NCBI GenBank assembly: GCA_965650335.1
Contig: CBFGOI010000001.1
Coordinates: forward strand, 1-64,000
Reading direction: 5' to 3'
DNA from: Paradesertivirga sp965650335
GTDB taxonomy: Bacteria; Bacteroidota; Bacteroidia; Sphingobacteriales; Sphingobacteriaceae
DNA length: 64,000 bases
The notes below the pieces were generated by a model, which saw only the letters and a program-made list of their open reading frames with translations, did not search any database and had not been told where the DNA came from. The translations under genes and the position numbers were made by a program. Positions 1 through 6,510 of this stretch are shown here, piece by piece. How positions within the stretch are numbered: the first letter of the stretch is position 1; each line of letters starts with the position of its first letter.

Positions 1-2
1 AG

Positions 3-1004
3 TTTGTTGACGAGCATTTAAGTAACTGGTATGTTCGTTTATGCCGCAGACGTTTTTGGAAGGGAGAGTACACTGAGGATAAGATTTCGGCTTACCAAAC
101 GTTATATTCGTGTTTAATTACGGTATCCAAGCTAATGTCGCCTATAGCTCCTTTCTTTAGCGAGCGTTTATTTTTAGATTTAAACGGTATCACTGCTAAA
201 GAACAAGCCGAATCAATTCACCTTTCAGATTTTCCTGTTTACCAGGCAGCCTTAGTTGATTCTGATTTGGAAGAAAGAATGTTTATCGCGCAAAATATAT
301 CGTCAATGATTCTTTCATTAAGGAAAAAAGTTGGCATAAACGTTCGGCAGCCATTAAACAAAATTTTGTTGCCGGTGTTAGATAGCCATTTCCAGGAAAA
401 AGTTGAGCGTGTTAAAGAACTTATTCTTTCGGAAACGAATATTAAAAACATAGAATTTATTAACGATACATCGGGCATCATTAAGAAGAAAGTTAAACCG
501 AACTTTAAAGCACTTGGATCTAAGGCGGGCAAACACATGAAAGACGTAGCTGCTTTTATTACTTCCTTGTCTTCCGATGAGTTGAGCGACTTTGAGAGTA
601 AAGAAGTTATTCAGTTTGTTAAAGACGACTTTAGACTGGACGTTTCAATCGATGATGTTGAAATTATCGCTGAAGATGTACCTGGATGGCAGGTAACTAA
701 CATGGGCAAACTAACCGTAGCTTTAGATGTTACGATAACGGATGAATTAAAACAAGAGGGTATTTCAAGGGAACTGGTAAACCGGATTCAAAATTTAAGA
801 AAAGATTTAGAGTTCGAAGTAACAGATAAAATACATGTACGTACCAGTAGTCATCCATATATCACAGAAGCGGTAAAAAATAATTTATCATATATTTGCG
901 CGGAAGTTCTGGCCGACTCGTTTGAACTTGTTACTGAATTAAACAAGGGCGAGAAAGTAGAAATTGATGAGCAAGAATTACTAATTTCAATCACAAAAGC
1001 TTAA
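3..1004 (+). CDS. ileS: Isoleucyl-tRNA synthetase, C-terminal part (partial)
   Basis: This is the 3' end of a cytoplasmic isoleucyl-tRNA synthetase, which charges tRNA-Ile. The frame is open back to the window edge. The first visible residues (VDEHLSNWYVRLCRRRFWKG, then SKLMSPIAPFFSE) are typical of the helical anticodon-binding domain of IleRS/ValRS enzymes. The remainder matches the long C-terminal extension found in Bacteroidota IleRS. The catalytic domain with HIGH and KMSKS lies outside the window. An internal ATG at 135 falls inside the conserved domain and is not a start. The following TraR/DksA gene begins 2 bp after the stop, so ileS is probably the first gene of an ileS-traR-lspA transcript. 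Confidence 0.95.
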   Translation, partial: FVDEHLSNWYVRLCRRRFWKGEYTEDKISAYQTLYSCLITVSKLMSPIAPFFSERLFLDLNGITAKEQAESIHLSDFPVYQAALVDSDLEERMFIAQNISSMILSLRKKVGINVRQPLNKILLPVLDSHFQEKVERVKELILSETNIKNIEFINDTSGIIKKKVKPNFKALGSKAGKHMKDVAAFITSLSSDELSDFESKEVIQFVKDDFRLDVSIDDVEIIAEDVPGWQVTNMGKLTVALDVTITDELKQEGISRELVNRIQNLRKDLEFEVTDKIHVRTSSHPYITEAVKNNLSYICAEVLADSFELVTELNKGEKVEIDEQELLISITKA

Positions 1005-1006
1005 AG

Positions 1007-1390
1007 ATGGAAAACCACGAAAAAACAAGATATTCTGACGCAGAATTACAAGAATTTAAAGACCTCATTCTGGAAAAACTAAAGGTTGCAAAAGAAGAAC
1101 TTGGTTCTTTAACACAGTCATTAAGTAATCCGAACCTGAATGGTACTGATGATACTGCGGGCACATACAAAACGCTGGAAGACGGCTCGGCAACATTAGA
1201 AAAAGAGCAGATAAATCAGCTTGCTGCACGCCAGAAAAAGTTTATTGACAATCTTGAGGCTGCCCTGGTACGTATTGAAAACAAAACTTACGGTATCTGC
1301 CGCGAAACAGGCAAATTAATACAGAAAGAACGTTTACGCTCGGTTCCACACACAACATTGAGCATGGAAGCCAAATTGAAACAAAGTTAA
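1007..1390 (+). CDS. TraR/DksA-family regulator with degenerate zinc finger
   Basis: A 127-residue protein of the TraR/DksA family, whose members bind RNA polymerase through the secondary channel and alter initiation, often together with ppGpp. The N-terminal half is a predicted helical hairpin. The C-terminal YGICRETGKLI segment matches the family zinc-finger region, but only one cysteine is visible, so the usual four-cysteine site is lost. This degenerate form is, as far as I recall, common in Bacteroidota. It lies between ileS (2 bp gap) and lspA (1 bp overlap, TAATG), so translational coupling is likely. The family assignment is firm; a specific DksA role is inference. Confidence 0.88.
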   Translation: MENHEKTRYSDAELQEFKDLILEKLKVAKEELGSLTQSLSNPNLNGTDDTAGTYKTLEDGSATLEKEQINQLAARQKKFIDNLEAALVRIENKTYGICRETGKLIQKERLRSVPHTTLSMEAKLKQS

Positions 1391-2040
1391 TGAAAGCTTA
1401 TTACAAGCCTTTTCTTGCAATAGTTTTTATCCTGCTTGCAGATCAGATCCTCAAGTTCTGGATTAAACTAAATATGACCCTTGGTCAGGAGTTCCACCTT
1501 TTAGGAGATTGGGCCATCATTCATTTTACAGAAAACAATGGAATGGCATTTGGAATGGAGTTTGGTGGCGAAGCCGGAAAGCTTGCTTTAACTTTATTCA
1601 GGATAGCTGCCGTATCCATGATTGGCTATGGCGTAGTGTATCTTATAAAGAATAAATACCACAGAGGTTTAATTCTGAATGTAGCATTGATTTTTGCGGG
1701 TGCATTAGGAAATATCATTGATTCGTCCTTTTACGGTTTAATATTTTCTGAAAGCACTTATTTTGAACCAGCCAAGCTTTTGCCGGCCGGGGGTGGATAT
1801 GCAGGATTGTTCCACGGGAAAGTCGTGGATATGTTTTATTTTCCTATCATTGAGGGTATAATCCCTTCGTGGTTTCCGATATGGGGGGGCGAAGATTTTG
1901 TTTTTTTCAGACCTGTATTTAATATCGCTGACGCGGCTATTTCAATAGGAGTTATCTCAATATTAATTTTCCAAAAAAGATATTTTAAAGAAGAAAGAGT
2001 GGAAGAAAGCTTCCCTCACAGTGAAATAGTTGAAGAATAA
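1390..2040 (+). CDS. lspA: Lipoprotein signal peptidase (signal peptidase II)
   Basis: Inner-membrane aspartyl protease that cleaves the signal peptide of prolipoproteins after lipidation of the +1 cysteine. At 216 residues it is longer than the roughly 160-residue enterobacterial enzyme. It shows the FTENNGMAFG motif and the two catalytic aspartates in GNIIDSSFYG (Asp111) and FNIADAAISIG (Asp181). The stretch between them is enlarged by an insert that is usual in Bacteroidota. Four hydrophobic segments are visible. The start overlaps the stop of the TraR/DksA gene by one base. A strong terminator follows directly, ending the ileS transcript. Several lipoproteins in this window would be its substrates. 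Confidence 0.96.
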   Translation: MKAYYKPFLAIVFILLADQILKFWIKLNMTLGQEFHLLGDWAIIHFTENNGMAFGMEFGGEAGKLALTLFRIAAVSMIGYGVVYLIKNKYHRGLILNVALIFAGALGNIIDSSFYGLIFSESTYFEPAKLLPAGGGYAGLFHGKVVDMFYFPIIEGIIPSWFPIWGGEDFVFFRPVFNIADAAISIGVISILIFQKRYFKEERVEESFPHSEIVEE

Positions 2041-2074
2041 AAAAAAGCCCCAATAACAAGGGGCTTTTTTTTTG
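2040..2074. terminator. Bidirectional rho-independent terminator after lspA and ctaA
   Basis: A GCCCC / GGGGC stem with an AATAACAA loop is flanked by an A-run on the left and nine Ts on the right. It starts right after the lspA stop and ends 5 bp before the end of the convergent ctaA gene. Because A and T tracts flank both sides, it can end transcription from both directions. Confidence 0.93.
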
Positions 2075-2078
2075 CGTG

Positions 2079-3125
2079 TCATGTTCGTGGTCTTTCAAGA
2101 ACATAGACCATCAAGGTCAAAGAAAGCAGTAAAAAGATGGCCCCAAATTGATGTAGCTGAGCGCTCCATTCAAAAATACCCCAGCCCTGGGGAATTGCTT
2201 TATAACTCGACAAAACGGCACATATCCCTAAAACCACTTGAATTAAAACCAAAAACAGAGGCAACAATTTTACCCGGTTGAAAAAAGAATTTTCTTTTTC
2301 CTTTAAAGCGCTAAAGGTCCAAACCGACACTAAAATTACAATCAGGTACGCAAGGCTTCTGTGGATGAAATGGATTGTAATTGGATCATAAATGCAAGCT
2401 CTTAATAAAGACATCTCAGGACGATCAATTATATACGCTCCATTAATATCAGGCCATGTTGGTGCAAAAACGCCTGCCTTTAGACCAGCCATAAAAGCCC
2501 CATATATTAATTGAATAAATAATAAAGCAACAATTATAAGGGCAAAGTTCTTGAGATACGAATTCGAAATTTGTATTTCTTTGCTAAATAGCATCGCCAG
2601 GGCAAACCAAAAAGTATATACCAACAATATCATCGCAGCGATAAAGTGTATGGCCAACCTAACATGACTCACATATAAATCTTTATCATTCAAGCCACTA
2701 CGAACCATTATCCATCCTATCAATCCTTGCAATGCTCCAAGAAAAAACAGGATCAGCAATGGCTTAATCATACTTTTTGTGAATAATCCATTAGCCAGGA
2801 AAATGAAAAAAGGGATAAGAAATACTACACCCAACAAGCGCCCCCATAAGCGATGAAACCATTCCCAAAAGAAAATAAACTTGAAATCAGAGAGTGAAAA
2901 ATGGGCGTTTAGCTGTTTAAATTGAGCTATTTGCTGATATTTCTCAAATGCCTGTTGCCATTCGCGCTCATTTACCGGCGGTATTACGCCCATCAGAGGC
3001 TTCCATTCGGTAATTGAAAGACCAGAACCTGTAAGGCGGGTGATGCCTCCAAGAACGACCTGCACGATAATCATAGCTACTCCAACAAGGAGCCATATTC
3101 CAATTGATCTTGTTTTGTAATGCAT
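2079..3125 (-). CDS. ctaA: Heme A synthase (COX15/CtaA family)
   Basis: Polytopic membrane enzyme that oxidises heme O to heme A for aa3-type terminal oxidases. The 348-residue product has about eight hydrophobic helices and the family signature GGITRLTGSGLSITEW near residue 27, with conserved histidines in WEWFHRLWGR, YVSHVRLAIHF, IHFIHRSLAY and AQLHQFGA that fit heme ligation. Its length agrees with alpha-proteobacterial and mitochondrial COX15 (type 2 CtaA). No oxidase structural genes lie nearby. A large palindrome sits about 30 bp upstream of the start. Confidence 0.93.
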   Translation of the reverse strand: MHYKTRSIGIWLLVGVAMIIVQVVLGGITRLTGSGLSITEWKPLMGVIPPVNEREWQQAFEKYQQIAQFKQLNAHFSLSDFKFIFFWEWFHRLWGRLLGVVFLIPFFIFLANGLFTKSMIKPLLILFFLGALQGLIGWIMVRSGLNDKDLYVSHVRLAIHFIAAMILLVYTFWFALAMLFSKEIQISNSYLKNFALIIVALLFIQLIYGAFMAGLKAGVFAPTWPDINGAYIIDRPEMSLLRACIYDPITIHFIHRSLAYLIVILVSVWTFSALKEKENSFFNRVKLLPLFLVLIQVVLGICAVLSSYKAIPQGWGIFEWSAQLHQFGAIFLLLSLTLMVYVLERPRT

Positions 3126-3155
3126 GTATGGACGCCGAATTTGAGCATTCGGGCA

Positions 3156-3189
3156 TTTAAATAAAATGACTTAAGTCACTTTATTTAAA
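3156..3189. promoter_or_regulatory. 34-bp palindrome upstream of ctaA
   Basis: A loop-less inverted repeat centred on TGACTTAAGTCA, with 17-bp arms and one mismatched pair (3166/3179), lies between the end of the PEP-synthase-like gene and the ctaA start (3125). Symmetry without a loop and without a T-tract argues for a protein-binding operator rather than a terminator. The cognate regulator is unknown. Confidence 0.6.
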
Positions 3190-3257
3190 AACGGCTTGAA
3201 TAGATCCAGTATGCGAAGCCAAGATGTGAGCAATTCTTCCCCGTCTGCCTTGATCTG

Positions 3258-4724
3258 TTAGGCAACTTCTGCCTTCACTTCGTCCGGATCAAAGCCATGA
3301 ATTACCGGAACTTCTGTTTCGTTATCTATGGCATTGATGATTTTACTGAAGACAAACACCCTGGAAGGTACATTCTCCATCTGATAAAGGTTATACTCTT
3401 GCTTACGTGTCGCAATTAGTGTGTCAAAGATATTTTCATGTCCGTTTCCGGATGATAAAATTTCGTCTTCTGTAAGATAAAATATATCCCCCACACTTTC
3501 GATCCAGTTATTCTTCACAAAGCACTTGCCAAAGCCATTATATAAAGCACGATACATCCCTACCATGCGGCTTCGCTCGAGTTTAAATACCTCACGGTGG
3601 GCAACAGCTTGTTGAAGGCTGATTACTCTTTTGAGAATTTGATTTCTCCGGGATGCAGGCAAATGCGAAAGCTTTCCTTCCAGTATTTTTAATGCCTGTT
3701 GCCGGGAATGGCTATTAGCTCTGATTTCAGAAATCTGGGCGTTAAGGCAATCTCTTAAGTAGCGATAAAAAATAAGCGGTTCTGTACGCATTGTCTGAGT
3801 TTCCAGCTTCAACTCTCCGCTTGTTTTATCACCGTACAAATCAATAAAATGGTTTACCTCTGTATAAAAATCCTCAAACCTAACTTGAACCTGACTATGA
3901 ATATCGGCTGGTAAGCGATTTATGAGAACCTTCAATTCGGGGTACAGAATTGCCTGCAATGCTAATCTATGTAAATTCCTCGCAGGCTCAAGGTTGGCTA
4001 GCGATTGCTGCTCTGCCAAAAACGTGTCTATTAATTCACCACTATTATCAAAACCTGATTTTTTTAATCTTTTTTCAACGGTGCTACGGAGCATCTGAAC
4101 TTGTAACTCATTCAGTACCGGCGCATACCAATAGTTTGAAAGTGACTTGTCGAGGTTCGCTTTTTCAGCTTTCAATTCCCGAATATCCATCAAGTCCAAG
4201 TCCTTTTTATAAAAATCAGCAGAATAACTCTGCATGCTCTTAAGAACGCGGGGGAGCTGTATTTCAAATACTTTAAAAACAATTGGAAGCTTATAAAAAT
4301 GTACAATTTTCCTCCAAAGGAGCAAACATTTTTGCCCGAATGTCTTTTCTTTTTCATCAATGAAAGCAATCGGCTCTCCCAGTCCTATTACTTCCGCCAA
4401 ACTTGTTTTATTTTGATAAAGAGCTGAGGAAAGTTGAAGCACTTTATGCCAGTTATTAATATTTAAATAAATCCGCCCTTTAACCTGTCCAATAAGATCC
4501 AAAAAAGATTCTTGATTTTCTAGTAAGGTTCTCTCAAAAAAAGAGAGTTTTTTAAACGTTTGTGTAAAGACGGTAGCATAAACCCTTTTTGAGAAATTAT
4601 AAGTTAGCGGGGTAGTCACCCCGGAGCAGTTTTTTTGAATAGTAGAGTTATCGTAAACAATAACTTCTGGAATACTCCCGGAAATTCGAACTGTAGATTG
4701 ATCCTCGTTTTGAAAAATGATCAT
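3258..4724 (-). CDS. PEP-synthase-like protein containing only the central domain
   Basis: A 488-residue protein that resembles the middle part of large phosphoenolpyruvate synthase / rifampicin phosphotransferase-like enzymes. The clues are the GVTTPLTYNFSKRVYATVF segment near residue 37, the GRIYLNINNWHKVL segment, and LYGDKTSGELKLETQTMRTEP near residue 294. In complete enzymes these follow an ATP-grasp domain and precede the swivelling phosphohistidine domain. Neither is present: the frame starts about 35 residues before the GVTTP motif and stops after VIHGFDPDEVKAEVA, and the 130 bp downstream encode no phosphohistidine domain. It may be a split or reduced enzyme with partners elsewhere, or a non-catalytic derivative. 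The reading frame is intact over 1.4 kb, which argues against simple decay. A TAATTTTG -7 box precedes it. Confidence 0.68.
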   Translation of the reverse strand: MIIFQNEDQSTVRISGSIPEVIVYDNSTIQKNCSGVTTPLTYNFSKRVYATVFTQTFKKLSFFERTLLENQESFLDLIGQVKGRIYLNINNWHKVLQLSSALYQNKTSLAEVIGLGEPIAFIDEKEKTFGQKCLLLWRKIVHFYKLPIVFKVFEIQLPRVLKSMQSYSADFYKKDLDLMDIRELKAEKANLDKSLSNYWYAPVLNELQVQMLRSTVEKRLKKSGFDNSGELIDTFLAEQQSLANLEPARNLHRLALQAILYPELKVLINRLPADIHSQVQVRFEDFYTEVNHFIDLYGDKTSGELKLETQTMRTEPLIFYRYLRDCLNAQISEIRANSHSRQQALKILEGKLSHLPASRRNQILKRVISLQQAVAHREVFKLERSRMVGMYRALYNGFGKCFVKNNWIESVGDIFYLTEDEILSSGNGHENIFDTLIATRKQEYNLYQMENVPSRVFVFSKIINAIDNETEVPVIHGFDPDEVKAEVA

Positions 4725-4757
4725 TAATGAAAAAAGGTTTAGTACTTCTAGTTACAG

Positions 4758-4765
4758 CAAAATTA
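4758..4765 (-). promoter_or_regulatory. Candidate -7 box for the PEP-synthase-like gene
   Basis: The minus strand reads TAATTTTG, a full match to the Bacteroidota TAnnTTTG element, 33 bp upstream of the ATG at 4724. No good TTTG -33 box lies at 19-21 bp. A TTTCAA-TATT-TTGAAA inverted repeat at 4799-4814 lies farther upstream and could bind a regulator. Confidence 0.5.
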
Positions 4766-4986
4766 TTAGTGCCTTGTTCGCAATAAAGTACCATTAGGTT
4801 TCAATATTTTGAAAAAAAATTAACAATAATTTAATAATTTCAAAAAACATCTGTCAGAAGGGTAATATTCATGAAGTATAACCTTTTGCGGGTCAATTAA
4901 TTAAAACACAAACACATTGCAAAATCCTCTTTCCTGCATCTAAATCGTCGAGATTATTTCTTAATCTTACAGAAAAACTTCTGAGC

Positions 4987-5736
4987 ATGTTTTTCATCCT
5001 TTCGAAACTATTAGTCAATTTTATTTATCCTATAACCTGGATAGGAATTGCATTGGCTTCTGCATTTCTGTTTAAAAATCATCGAATTAAAAGAAGATGC
5101 CTGATTGCTGCTTTATCAATTCTCATCTTTTTCACTAATACATTTCTTCTTAATTTATTCGCCGGATTTTGGGATATTGAAGGCAAAGATTTAAAGGGTC
5201 ACTATTCCTGTGCAATTATTTTAGGTGGATTTGTAAGTGAAGACCAATATGGAAATGGATACTTTAATAGTGCATCCGACAGATTTATACAGGCTATTAA
5301 ATTAAAGAACACGAAAAAAGTTGATCATCTACTTTTCAGTGGAGGGAATGCCGATATTAACCCGAGTGCTTTTAGAGAAGCCACGTGGGTTAAAAACGAA
5401 TTAAAATACTTTGGCATCGCCGACACCAGTGTTTTAATCGAACGAGGCTCTAGAAACACATTCGAGAACGCTAAATTCTCTAAGACCATATTAATGAGCA
5501 GGAATTTACGACCACCCTATTTGCTTGTAACTTCAGCATTTCATATGCGACGATCACTACAAACATTCAAAAAGATGAATGTCGATGTAATGCCCTACCC
5601 GTGTAATTACATCGCAGGCCGAGAAAAAACGACAATCAGCAGCTTTATACCAAGTGCAGACACTCTATTAAAATGGAACGTCTATATTAAGGAAGTAATA
5701 GGATACAGTGTTTATTATTTTAAATCCCCTTCCTAA
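4987..5736 (+). CDS. YdcF/ElyC-family (DUF218) membrane protein
   Basis: A 249-residue protein with two N-terminal transmembrane helices (about residues 5-28 and 37-58) followed by a DUF218 domain. The conserved stretches are AIILGGF, LLFSGGNAD, the ERGSRNTFENAKFS segment and LLVTSAFHMRRS, all hallmarks of YdcF/SanA/ElyC proteins. Relatives in E. coli are tied to envelope barrier function and undecaprenyl-phosphate use, but the biochemical reaction is not settled. It is convergent with the GLPGLI gene, and the two coding ends overlap by four bases (5733-5736). Confidence 0.85.
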   Translation: MFFILSKLLVNFIYPITWIGIALASAFLFKNHRIKRRCLIAALSILIFFTNTFLLNLFAGFWDIEGKDLKGHYSCAIILGGFVSEDQYGNGYFNSASDRFIQAIKLKNTKKVDHLLFSGGNADINPSAFREATWVKNELKYFGIADTSVLIERGSRNTFENAKFSKTILMSRNLRPPYLLVTSAFHMRRSLQTFKKMNVDVMPYPCNYIAGREKTTISSFIPSADTLLKWNVYIKEVIGYSVYYFKSPS

Positions 5737-6506
5737 AGGACAAATGCTCTTATAAAAGGTTGAAAACTAGCCCCCCAGTTCTTCATCACGGATTTTAATG
5801 TATTCTGGAAGCTTTTACTATCAACAACTTTTCCTTTAACAGGAGGAACGAGTGGTTTCTCCAGCGGTTTATCAGTGACAGATGTTGCAAACCATGTAAT
5901 ATTTTCATGAGGTAATGCCACCCCTAAAATCATGCCTGGCAGTCCTGAAAAGGTTTCGGGGCCACTTGAAACCGGAATCTGATCGGTATAAAAAGCAACA
6001 ACATATACAGAATCCATAATAAGCGCATTTGCGCGGCGACAAGAATAGCCGGCAATTTCCCGTGTTTCATTTGTAATCTTCCACTTAATATTTCGTGTTG
6101 TGTCCTTAACTAAAAAAAACTCATCAAATACATTTTTTTGTATGCTACTCGTATTAGTTGATAAATCATTAAACACCGTATTAACTTGCTTAGAAACGGG
6201 AATCCAGCTAAATGCACCTGAAGTATTTTCAGTATTTTCTATAGGCGCGTAATATGTTTTGTCTTTAGAAAAGGATAAGGTACTTTTTAGAACTTTAAAT
6301 TGCGGTTGAGTTTTTTTGTACTGCTCAAGCATCGGGTTATAATAGGTTTCATTATCCTTGTTAATTACCTTTTTAATTACAGCATACATATTCACCTTTT
6401 TTTCAAACTCGATAACTCCGCTAACAGGGAACCTGGTGAATTGAGCCGATAAATCATTACATATTGACAAAAGACAGCAACTTAATGCCAGTGTGATAAG
6501 TTTCAT
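5733..6506 (-). CDS. GLPGLI family secreted protein
   Basis: A secreted or periplasmic protein of the Bacteroidota GLPGLI family (TIGR01200), named after the motif seen here as FSGLPGMILGV. The start is placed at the ATG at 6506, giving MKLITLALSCCLLSICNDLSAQ as a clear signal peptide. A start nine codons earlier would overlap the upstream gene and spoil the signal. It follows the stop of the beta-barrel gene by 4 bp, so the two are co-transcribed. GLPGLI proteins often accompany TonB-receptor-like barrels of this type. Their function is unknown, and a shared envelope role is only inferred from the pairing. Confidence 0.9.
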   Translation of the reverse strand: MKLITLALSCCLLSICNDLSAQFTRFPVSGVIEFEKKVNMYAVIKKVINKDNETYYNPMLEQYKKTQPQFKVLKSTLSFSKDKTYYAPIENTENTSGAFSWIPVSKQVNTVFNDLSTNTSSIQKNVFDEFFLVKDTTRNIKWKITNETREIAGYSCRRANALIMDSVYVVAFYTDQIPVSSGPETFSGLPGMILGVALPHENITWFATSVTDKPLEKPLVPPVKGKVVDSKSFQNTLKSVMKNWGASFQPFIRAFVL

Positions 6507-6510
6507 AGAA

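Noticed and set aside
2072..2281. Plus-strand open frame of 69 codons
   Set aside because: It lies entirely antisense to the well-supported ctaA gene and starts inside the terminator.
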